From contig JBBBWG010032342.1 in NCBI GenBank assembly GCA_037176905.1, positions 1 through 28,730 on the forward strand: a stretch of DNA of 28,730 nt, given 5' to 3'. The notes below the pieces were generated by a model, which ran no database searches, was not told the origin of the DNA, and saw nothing but the letters and a program-made list of their open reading frames with translations. Positions 21,108 to 28,730 of the stretch are shown piece by piece; positions within the stretch are counted from its first letter, which is position 1; every line of letters starts with the position of its first letter. This DNA comes from Azolla pinnata (taxonomy: Eukaryota; Streptophyta; Polypodiopsida; Salviniales; Salviniaceae). A program made the translations under genes and the position numbers.

Positions 21108-22583
21108 TGCGTTTTGAGGAAATTTCCGGCTATGCCCTTCACACTATCTCGAGAGGGGCAAAATTAAATTGCTTGAATCTTGAATCTGCCTGTCAAGCCT
21201 TCTCACAGTTATTAGATGTAAAAAAAATCAGAAGAAGAATGAGTTTTCCAAATGCTAAGTTTCACATGTTTTCAAGTCGGTGTTGGATCAATGGAGATCG
21301 AGCCCAGAGTTTCGTTTGTTAGAACCGAATTAGAACCTGTTCGAACCCTGATTCGATTGCACTGCATGGGTGAAAGAAGAGGACAGATCAATCGTGAGGC
21401 ACACATCGGTGTTGTTAAAAACAGTGTGTGAAGATGATCACCCAAGTTGGGTTTGTGCTGAAGAGCAGAAGGGGATTATAGTATCGGCTCTATAGAGCTG
21501 GATGCAGTCGTAGCAGATCAATCAAAGATTGCATTTCGTAATAACGGTTGCTTTGGAGGTCCTAAAGTCTTGTCAGATCACGATTTCAATCAGATACAAA
21601 TCGTCATTACCAGCTAACGTTGTTCGCTGTTTGCATTAACACTGTGATGCATGATCGTATATTACTACCTAAGAATACTTTGCAAAATTTGGAAGTGTTG
21701 TATACAATACTATGAATATAGGGTTTTCTAGAAGATTCCAGATGTTTTCTTACGAGAGTGGATTTCAGTTCTATACTTTGAGGAGCTGACCTTATGCATT
21801 TAATTATCACCGAGGCAATATGTCTCCGATGTTAGATGCCATAAATTGATGACATTGCCCACTATTTATCCATTAAGATTAGCGTAGCAGACAAAACAAG
21901 TCTCACTGGCTAACGGATACTATTGACCGTGGATTCCGATCAGGAAAGGACTTCCTTCTAAACATTGGCATGAAAATGTGCTTCGAGAAAAAAGGTACAA
22001 TCGAGGAACTTTAGTTCAAAAGCAATTATCCGAGGCTACCTGATTCGGAGGATCAAAGAGATAAAAGGCTTAAAAGATTTGCCTAATGTCATACGAACAC
22101 ACTAATTGTGAACTATGCTGGAGTGGGGCTACAAGCGACGAGGTTACGAAATGGTTAAACTATGAATGGCGGGGCTATGAAGTTCAGAAGCTAAGAGCAA
22201 CATAAGATTATAAGGTAGAGATGGAGAAGAAAAAAGAAGAAGATAGATGACAAGCGAGTAACTGGGGGAAATCCCCACTCGGAAATCCCCCACTGGAAAT
22301 GAATACTTATGTTGATATGTCAATGACTGACGTTGAATCCCTTCATACGAATCGAACGAAGTTACAAGTACTTGTACTGTGGCGTTAAGTACATGCACGA
22401 TAAGAATGTTGTCACGCATTCTGGAGCGTTGCTGGGTTTAAAACATTTTCAAAACTTTTGAGAGGAATGGAAGCTCTGTAAAGATCGATCGTCGCCGATG
22501 GTAAATTTTTATGCCTATCTAGATGTATATAAGGCAAAAATCGAATCGGTCGATCTGAATCGGCTCGAAATAGATGAAATCAA
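21108..22583. other. Region upstream of SCY1, no gene recognised
   Basis: AT-rich intergenic sequence with scattered short open frames. Minus 22144-22419 is open for 91 codons without a known domain. Near 22260-22300 there is a small dyad built of GGGGGAAATCCCC and GGAAATCCCCCA. SCY1 upstream control elements may lie here. Confidence 0.5.
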
Positions 22584-22612
22584 ATGACAAACCGATTCGA
22601 TCGGTTTGTCAT
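22584..22612. repeat. Perfect 13-bp inverted repeat
   Basis: ATGACAAACCGAT, a 3-nt spacer TCG, then ATCGGTTTGTCAT. The surroundings are rich in GATCGG and GAATCGG words. Confidence 0.9.
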
Positions 22613-22989
22613 CTAAAAACATATATCCGATCCGATCGGAGAACTCACTTGCATGGGAGAGTTAACGAAACCTAAAAAATCGCGCTCCATTCCACTTTTA
22701 TTTGCATCGATCGTCTTCCAAAAAAACTTAGATAAAGGGGCTAGTTTGGTGGGTAAATTAATTTTCGCAAACAGACGATGCTAAAGACCCGAATCTTGAG
22801 GCGCATCGGCCCCACACCAACACCCGGGCGAACGATTAATTATCATCGTTGACGGCGATGGTTACAGAGCAAACAACTGGATCGAGATTGCGATAAGAGC
22901 AGGAGAGCATATTCTCTGCAGCGAGATGGCGGTTCATGATTGGATCCAAGGGGGGCGAAGCGCCCCGAGATCGTTGCTTGTACCAGGCT

Positions 22990-23022
22990 TTTCTGTTGTT
23001 GTTGTTGTTGTTGTTGTTGTTG
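22990..23022. repeat. (GTT)n microsatellite
   Basis: About ten GTT units. It yields poly-Val, poly-Leu and poly-Asn frames with no sign of a gene. Confidence 0.9.
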
Positions 23023-23139
23023 AACCGATGGGAAGTGTTACTGCTGCGGTGGTGGCTTCTGTCGAGGAGACACACAAAGTCGAGCCGCGGAAAAATTATG
23101 ATCAAAGCACTTTGGAGAGAAAGAGAGCATAAATCTGCA

Positions 23140-23192
23140 GGTGTATCATGCATGTACCAGATGATGCTTGCCCCTGGTTGCGATACAGATGA

Positions 23193-23223
<31 letters not shown>

Positions 23224-23935
23224 CAGATGAATATGCATGTATACATATACGGTGTGGGGAAATAATGAAAGCATTTATTTTTTTTTCTTCCCATGTGAGT
23301 ATATGAATATTAAGTTGATCTTGGAGTTGCTTGTAGGCCTTCTATGTGTTATATATATATATATATATATATAACTCATACAAAGGTATGGTCAGGTGGA
23401 TCTAGCCCCTCTTTTTAACTCTCAAAGATTTATTGTTATTAGTTCTTCTGTTTCTCTCTCTCTCTCTTTTGTTTTCTTCTCTTCCCCTGATTTTTTTCAT
23501 CGCGTTCGAGCTCCGAATGTCTGCAAGCATATCGAGCCTTTTTTGGCGCTGTATCATCCAAAAAAAAAAAGAAAAAAAGAGAGGAGTCGATCGAGGCTCC
23601 TGGAAGCAAAGCAGGAAGGAAACGGAGGAGCAGAAAGCGATGGAGCAACGATTCTCGAGATGTTTCTTCGTGGGTGGGCCAAATCGGATCGGCGCCCTTG
23701 TGTCCGAAGGGCGATCAGTTAAAATAAAGAAAGAAAGAGCTTTCTGTTCCGCGTGGAGCTAACGGCTGTGATGCTGCTTGCAGTTCAGCTCCACACAAGC
23801 TTTTTCTGCATATATATGTATATATATACATACATATGCATACATACTTGTACATATACAGATGAATATGCATATATACATGTACAGAGGAATATACATA
23901 TATGTATATATATAGATGAATATGCATGAACATCC
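23140..23935. repeat. TA/CATA microsatellite cluster
   Basis: Long TA runs at about 23191-23216 and 23351-23374, a TC run at 23454-23468, an A/G tract at 23558-23585, and GTATATATA/CATACATATGCATA repeats at 23810-23930. The phrase ACAGATGAATATGCATG recurs (about 23222 and 23858, with a relative at 23912), which suggests local duplication. No gene recognised. Confidence 0.8.
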
Positions 23936-24735
23936 CAATGCTGTAGTTTTAGAGTCGATCCAACGACTTTCCGCCGTCCATATCGATAAATGTAGTCGAG
24001 CTTTCGGATTTGCCGAATAGCTTGACGGGATCGTCCGCCACATTTGGGCTTAGTTTTTATTTTTATTTTTTATCAGCTCACTGGCACCCTTGTCGAGGAG
24101 CTGCATGTGGCAGGCAAAACCACGCAACGGAGAATCGGACGTTAGGTATGCGAACCGAAACTATGGAGCCCAATGGCTCCAGACAGGAAAAACTAGGATC
24201 TCTTTTCTTCTCCCGATCGATCCTATTCAAAATCCATATACAACCAATCCGATGGAGCCACGCGAGAGGAAAGAAAGAAAAAAGAAACACAAAATGAAGG
24301 AGACGACGTGGCTCGAATCCTCCGATCACTGATCCGCCCGAGAAGCCAGCTTCGATCGATCCTGTGGCAATTGCTTGCTTGCTTGCTTGCTTGCGATTCG
24401 ATCGATCGGATCATCTGCCTCAAAACTTTCCCAAGCGATTTGGATCGGGTCATTCGGCTTCGATCCCTATCGAAGCTGTGTATCGATTCTGTTGTATGTT
24501 CCATGATTCAATCGATTCTTGTGCCCGCAAGAACGGGCGAACCCTTTTGTGGCTGGTGTGGTTCTAGTGGGTGGGGGGAATGGTCAAGTATAGGAACAGT
24601 TTTGGAAACGGATCGAATCGACCGGGAACATTTTAATCGCTCCTTTGGAAAATCTCTCGTCCATTTCTTATACATTTCTCGACACATCTCTTGTACATCT
24701 CTTTAACTAATTGAAAGGAAATCACTATTTGAAAA
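23936..24735. other. Unassigned region with a plus-strand open frame
   Basis: Plus 24308-24706 is open for 132 codons, but only from a GTG start, and it contains no known domain. The stretch is rich in GATCGA words and has a TTGC x5 run at 24374-24394. I see no convincing splice structure, so I do not call a gene. Confidence 0.4.
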
Positions 24736-24737
24736 AC

Positions 24738-24766
24738 AGAAGAAGAAGAAGAAGAAGAAGAAGAGA
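24738..24766. repeat. (GAA)n microsatellite
   Basis: About nine GAA units on the plus strand. Confidence 0.9.
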
Positions 24767-24908
24767 GAATCAGGGGCCTGTCAATCGTTCTCGAATGCAC
24801 ATAGATTTTGCTTCAGTGGGGTCACCACTGCTTCCATCATGTCTGTCGTTTCGGCGCAATTCATAACAGGGCTTCCATTAAAGCATCTTTTTTCTATAGC
24901 TTCTTGTT

Positions 24909-25005
24909 CATATTGTTGTTGTTATTGTTGTTGCAGTTGTTGTTATTTTTGTTGTTGTTGTTGTTGTTGTTGCTGTTGCTGTTGCTGTTGCTGTTACAGT
25001 TGTTA
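24909..25005. repeat. TTG/CTG triplet array
   Basis: About 30 triplets of TTG, with TTA and CTG variants, near the centre of a region with no gene. It gives a poly-Leu frame on the plus strand. Confidence 0.9.
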
Positions 25006-25105
25006 TTAGGATATAAATCAGTATGAACGGATCGTGGGTGTCTGCAAATGATTTCTATTCAATATCAAGCCGATTAAAGCCAACATCTTTCTATTAAGCT
25101 TGCGA

Positions 25106-25469
25106 TTACACAAGGGCTAACTTAAGTTTGGAGGAGCAGAGTCCTTGTTTTGTTTTTGTTTTTCTTCTTCTTCTTCTTCTTCCAGTCAAGATGAGCTTCC
25201 AGCTAGGCCGATGATGCGATGTTGTAAGCGAAGCGATATGAAATGGCCCTCCGCTTCTTTTGGCGGAGACAGCAATCGCCGCGATGACGACGGTTGCCAA
25301 ACAGCAAGAATCCAGATCACACTGAACGCAAAAAAAAATAAAAATGAAAGAGAAACAGGACATATTTTGGACACTACACCTACTTGTCGTCGGAAGAGCC
25401 CCACCAAAAGGATATGCAATCCATGCAAGCATCGCACTGTATGCATTCCCACAGCTGGTGAAAGCTCCG
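25106..25469. other. Possible exon remnant next to the tandem duplication
   Basis: On the minus strand, after TTTCACCAG, a frame reads LWECIQCDACMDCISFWW, then GSSDDK and TAG. The overlapping frame reads SAMLAWIAYPFGGALPTTS and is open for more than 100 codons. Either could be a coding remnant; I recognise neither family. A TTC run lies at 25163-25185. Confidence 0.2.
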
Positions 25470-25900
25470 TTTCGAGATGTCGTAAGCAGGATTCGAACCC
25501 TTGATACGACAAATTTATATAAATATATAAATATATTGTTCTAGGATGTTCAAATGTGTTTTACGGTGCTATTTTACTCGTCTTAATCGTAGATTTAAGG
25601 CTGAACAACGCCAGTTACGGAATCCTAAAGTACATTTAAGTCTGATTTTAGTTCTGTTTTCTCGTCGTCCTCAGGGCGGATTTCGAAATGTCACAAGCAA
25701 GATTTGAACCCTTGATAGAACTAGATTATATATAAATATGTAACGTTGTCGGATGTTCAAACACGTTTTACGATACTGTTTTACTTGCCTTAATCGTGGA
25801 TTATAAGGCTGAACAACGCCAATTACAAAATCCTAAGTATATTCAAGTTTGGTTTCAGTCCTTGTTTTCTTTTTTCTCGTCGTCCTCAGGGCGGATTTAA
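25470..25900. repeat. 211-bp tandem duplication
   Basis: TTTCGAGATGTCGTAAGCAG then GATTCGAACCCTTGATA begins at 25470; the diverged copy TTTCGAAATGTCACAAGCAA then GATTTGAACCCTTGATA begins at 25681. Both continue through GGCTGAACAACGCCA and end in CTCGTCGTCCTCAGGGCGGA (about 25661 and 25876). Copies are about 80-85% alike by eye. The right boundary of copy two runs into unique sequence at about 25900. Confidence 0.85.
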
Positions 25901-26641
25901 TCTTCGTCCTTCCAATGTTGGCCCCACACGAAACGAGCGATTGGGCTGGATCAGAAGCCATTGCAGACTCCAATGCCCATGTTACGTGTTGCGGCGCTTC
26001 GTAGTCGGGGAGTTCTCATTAATGGCGAACAGGATCGAATTTGGTACTCCCCCCTCTTCTTGTTTTCTTCTGCAATCAGAAGAAAGGGAGCACTACATAA
26101 GGTCGAGGGTTCAGGGTTCAGGGTTTATGGGGCCATTCACCGAGGAATGGAGTAGAAAACACAATAGAGCAAAGAAGACTCCCGACCATTTGTCATCTTT
26201 GTCTTGATGACAGTCGCGAGCAGGAAGGCGAATCGGGCAACGAAACGTGGCAGCAGATTCAGACGCAGCTGCTGCTGATGGCCCCCTAAATGAAAACCCA
26301 TTGAAAAGGTGACAAAACGTTATCCCGTTTGCTGTTTGTTTTGTTCTTGTTCTGTTTTTTGTTTGTTTGTTGTTGCTCCTTCCTTCCGTCCTTCCTTCCT
26401 TCTTCTTCTTTTAACCAGATGCTGTCAACGAGAGCTCGACTCAGTAGCAATGGTCTGCTGCCTCCGTCGCGGTCTAAAACGAAAGCCCTGATTCAGATGG
26501 TATCCCGACTCGACGAATCGTTTGTTTCCGAGAGTATTTATTTTTTGTACTCGAACTTACCGCGAACCACCGCTGCTTTTCCCGGTGAAAGCAGCAGCTC
26601 CCCGCTTTGTTTTTTTTTTGCCTCGCTCTGTTTTACCCCGG
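25901..26641. other. Unassigned region
   Basis: No gene recognised. A minus-strand ATG at 25961 opens a short frame (MASDPAQSLVSCGANIGRTK and on) that runs back into the duplication. TTCC/TTC pyrimidine tracts occur at 26375-26412. Confidence 0.5.
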
Positions 26642-27433
26642 ATGATGCCAGCTCTGCTCTGGTATCTCTCGGGGATGCGCCAACACGTACAGATGCGCGT
26701 ACGTGGACGCGCGTACGCGTACGGAACTCATCATCGATCGGCCCCAGCGTCGCGACACTCTGAACTGCTCCGAACTGCTCGAACAAGCTCCGAACCGTTC
26801 AAACTGCTCCGAAATAGCTCCGAAATCCTCCGACGAGCTCCAAACTGCTCCGAACTGTTCGAGATGCTCCGAATCGCTCCAAAGCAGCTCCGAACAGCTC
26901 CAAACTGCCCCGAACAGCTCCAAACTCCTCCGAAAAGCTCCAAACCCCTTCGGAAAGCTCCGAAGAGCTCCGAACTGTTCGAGTTGCTTTGGAACTGTTC
27001 CGAACAGCTCCAAATTGCCCCTGAAAAGCTCCAGACTGCTCTGAACTGCTTCGAGCAGCTCCAAACTGCCCTAAAAAGCTCAAGACTGCTTCGAACTGCT
27101 TCGAACTGCTCCGAACAGCTCCGAATCGCCTTAAAAAGCTCCAAACAGCTCTCTCAAAACTGCTCCGGATACCCTCTCCTCCTCCTCCTCCTCCTCTCTC
27201 CAGACACGTTTCTCGGCCCTCTCCCGCGGAATCTGAAAGCAAAGAAGATCCCTCGGCCTTCGGCCTTCCGCCAGCTCGAGCTAAGCAGCTCGCAGAAAGC
27301 TTTCTACGACGCGATCTACGTACGTACGTACGTATGCGGTGCTCTCTGGAATCGCGTACGGAGGAAATACGCACAGCTCCTCGGCGTGTGGGAATACGTA
27401 CGTATAAAATCCTGTGGGAATACGTACGTATAA
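26642..27433 (+). CDS. Repeat-encoded open reading frame (263 codons from first ATG), doubtful gene
   Basis: First in-frame ATG at 26642; the frame is open further upstream to 26522 without an ATG. Most of the length is the translation of the 10-bp minisatellite at 26763-27155, giving degenerate decapeptides of the APNCSEQLQT / LRTAPNSSKL type. The opposite strand is also open over the same stretch (several frames up to 229 codons), so openness here is a property of the repeat. The C-terminal part (about 27160-27433) is not repetitive and is Arg/Ser-rich. No signal peptide, membrane span or known domain. I give low weight to translation. Confidence 0.15.
   Translation: MMPALLWYLSGMRQHVQMRVRGRAYAYGTHHRSAPASRHSELLRTARTSSEPFKLLRNSSEILRRAPNCSELFEMLRIAPKQLRTAPNCPEQLQTPPKSSKPLRKAPKSSELFELLWNCSEQLQIAPEKLQTALNCFEQLQTALKSSRLLRTASNCSEQLRIALKSSKQLSQNCSGYPLLLLLLLSPDTFLGPLPRNLKAKKIPRPSAFRQLELSSSQKAFYDAIYVRTYVCGALWNRVRRKYAQLLGVWEYVRIKSCGNTYV
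26690..26732. repeat. Cluster of CGTACG/CGCG palindromes
   Basis: GCGCGTACGTGGACGCGCGT followed by ACGCGTACGG just before the 10-bp minisatellite; several overlapping short palindromes dense in CpG. Confidence 0.7.
26763..27155. repeat. 10-bp minisatellite, about 40 units
   Basis: The consensus is GCTCCGAACT, with GCTCCGAACA, GCTCCAAACT and 11-bp variants in a loose dimeric order. The array ends in GCTCCAAACAGCTCTC. Confidence 0.92.
27176..27197. repeat. (CTC)n microsatellite
   Basis: About seven CTC units just after the 10-bp array. Confidence 0.85.
27316..27335. repeat. (ACGT)n palindromic run
   Basis: TACGTACGTACGTACGTA, perfectly self-complementary. Confidence 0.9.
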
Positions 27434-27465
27434 AATCCTGTGGGAATACGCACAGGAATACGCAC
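27387..27465. repeat. 26-bp tandem repeat with TATA-like boxes, 2.5 copies
   Basis: TGTGGGAATACGTACGTATA then AAATCC starts at 27387, 27413 and 27439 (the last diverges after GGAATACG). Two copies contain GTATAAAAT, a good TATA-box match on the plus strand. No gene with a supportable start follows within the next few hundred bases. Confidence 0.85.
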
Positions 27466-27537
27466 GCAGGAGCCAGCCGAGCGTACAAAATACGTATCCG
27501 TATAGATGTATTTATACGTGGGCAGTAGTTTTCACTA

Positions 27538-28056
27538 ATTACTTCTTCGTCTTCTTCGTCTTCTTCTTCGTCTTCGTCTTCTTCGTCTTCTTCTTCGTCT
27601 TCTGCTTCGTCTTCTGCTTCTTCTTCCTGCTTCTGCTTCTGCTTCTGCTTCTTCCCAGCGAGCGGAAAAGAGGAAGAAAGCTACAGAAGAACGCACTGTT
27701 CGCTTGATCGCCTGCTCCTTTGCTCTTTCTTCCTTCTTCCTTCTTCTTCCTTCTTCTTTCTTCTTCTTCTTCTTCTTCTCTGCGCCCAAACAAAATCGGA
27801 TTGATGGCGAGAATCAAAAGGCAGCGCCACGCCACGCCAAAGGGAAGAGGCAACAGTGTGCCCCAAACAGGTTTTAGGGTTGCTTCTCCCGTCCACGGCC
27901 GCTGTGGGAAACAATGGCAGGAGAAAGAGACTTTACTCTGTCGAAAAAGATTTCTTTTCTCCCTCCATAACATAAAATACTGCACTGTTCTTCGTCTCCT
28001 CCTCCTCCTCCTCCATCTTCTTCTTCTTCTTCTTCTTCTTCTTCTTCTTCTGCTTC
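27538..28056. repeat. Pyrimidine-rich TTC/CTC/GTC triplet tracts
   Basis: Three blocks of CTTC/TTC/GTC triplets on the plus strand (27538-27655, 27720-27780 and 27990-28051) separated by unique sequence (27781-27985) containing a GGTTTTAGGGTT word. Lys/Arg/Glu and Ser/Leu/Phe frames in both strands result from the triplets. Confidence 0.88.
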
Positions 28057-28672
28057 CCTGTTTCTTTTCCTTTCTTTTCGTTCCAATTTATTCTATTTTG
28101 CCGTCCCATGGAGATTAGCCCATATTGCAGGCAGCGAGCTAGGGCTTCTCGCTCCATAGCTTTTCCCTGCCTCCAATCACGTCAGGGAATCTGGGAGTTA
28201 CAGGCATTCTTCGGAACCATTCCCAGAATTAGAAGGACCTGGAATTAGGGTTTTGGGAAACCAATCCATTGGGCTCCCTCCTGTGAAGCAGTCTGCTGGG
28301 GTGAAAAAGGAATCTTTTTCTTTCTCCTGTGAACTGAAGCCAGGGTTTTACAGAAGCGGATTCGGACATGGAAAGGCTTCTTGTACAGATATAGGGCAGT
28401 TGAAGAAGAGCTATGTAGAAGGCTCCGTGAAAACGGGGAATCAGGGTTTGGATGGAAAGAGAGGTGTAGGATTCTGCAGAAGAAGAAGAAGAAGAAGAAG
28501 AAGAAGAAGAAGAAGAAAGAAGCTGATGGTGATGATGAAGAAGAAGAGATCAGAGCTTTTTGAAAAGCAATGGAATTCTCAGTGTTGACAAGAAGAGCCT
28601 GAAGACTGAATCCGGCTCAGTGCTAAACCTGCTAATCGTTGGCTTAATGACCCTTTAATCAGCACTCTCTCC
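28057..28672. other. Right-end region, possible leader or exon of a plus-strand gene
   Basis: The plus strand is open at 28253-28588 and, in another frame, reads YRAVEEELCRRLRENGESGF before a (GAA)n tract (28479-28520). The second frame is protein-like and ends IRAF-stop, but no ATG or splice structure supports a gene. It could be part of one that extends beyond the window. Confidence 0.25.
28479..28520. repeat. (GAA)n microsatellite
   Basis: About 13 GAA units on the plus strand; poly-Arg, poly-Lys or poly-Glu depending on frame. Confidence 0.92.
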
Positions 28673-28730
28673 AGCGCTAATCGCCTGCTAATCACCTGCT
28701 AATCGCCTGCTAATCGCCTGCTAATCGCCT
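28673..28730. repeat. 11-bp tandem repeat running off the window
   Basis: TCGCCTGCTAA at 28681, 28692 (one change), 28703, 28714 and 28725 (cut by the edge). Related words (CCTGCTAATCG) occur singly near 28628, so the array may have grown from local sequence. Confidence 0.92.

Noticed and set aside
22836..24330. Several 60-150 codon frames across the GTT and TA repeats.
   Set aside because: They are short, repeat-driven (poly-Val, poly-Asn, Tyr-Ile) and have no domain or splice support.
25380..25469. A mitochondrial cox3 insertion, because one frame reads LHGLHILLVGLF.
   Set aside because: The likeness is limited to a few residues and is not sustained on either side.
25485..25510. A tRNA gene on the minus strand, because of GGGTTCGAATCC.
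   Set aside because: There is no acceptor stem, D arm or anticodon arm at the right distances; only the T-loop-like B box is present.
27535..28157. Lys/Arg/Glu-rich minus frames as nuclear basic proteins.
   Set aside because: Composition follows entirely from TTC/CTC/GTC triplets; frames end where the triplets end.

Overview
This is nuclear DNA of a land plant, most likely a vascular plant. The evidence is three multi-exon GT-AG genes whose products are plant-type (a GASA/Snakin peptide, an NADK1-type NAD kinase and a chloroplast SecY), a chloroplast transit peptide, short to moderate introns, and very many microsatellites. Nothing in the window fixes the species.

All three genes lie on the minus strand. 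I rebuilt each from splice sites, reading phase and family motifs; every intron is GT-AG and every phase closes. (1) 1495-2696: a 3-exon GASA/Snakin gene, 108 aa, with a signal peptide and all 12 cysteines of the domain. (2) 4793-11420: an 11-exon NAD kinase, 541 aa, of the cytosolic NADK1 type. (3) 14211-20532: an 8-exon thylakoid SecY translocase subunit (SCY1), 551 aa. They belong to separate processes (a secreted hormone-linked peptide, NADP supply, protein insertion into thylakoids) and I see no operon-like link. Adjacency is probably incidental.

The rest is dominated by repeats. The left edge (1-1092) has two minisatellites (about 64 bp and 33 bp units). The space between NADK and SCY1 (11421-14210) holds a purine-rich tract with a 169-bp tandem duplication, a 550-bp nest of ACGT-rich inverted and direct repeats that should fold into long hairpins, a MITE-like element with 20-bp terminal inverted repeats, and a decayed coding-like stretch. 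About 520 bp of CAT/CAC triplets sit directly upstream of the SCY1 start codon. From 21.1 kb to the right end I find no gene I can defend. That third contains triplet and TA microsatellites, a 211-bp tandem duplication, a 10-bp minisatellite (about 40 units) open in several frames, a 26-bp repeat carrying TATA-like boxes, about 500 bp of pyrimidine triplets, and an 11-bp repeat running off the window.

The best candidates for something undescribed are the hairpin nest at 12226-12775, the 10-bp repeat at 26763-27155 that encodes nearly the same cyclic decapeptide in all three frames, and the microsatellite lodged between the polypyrimidine tract and the 3' splice site of GASA intron 2. No complete novel multi-gene system is visible.
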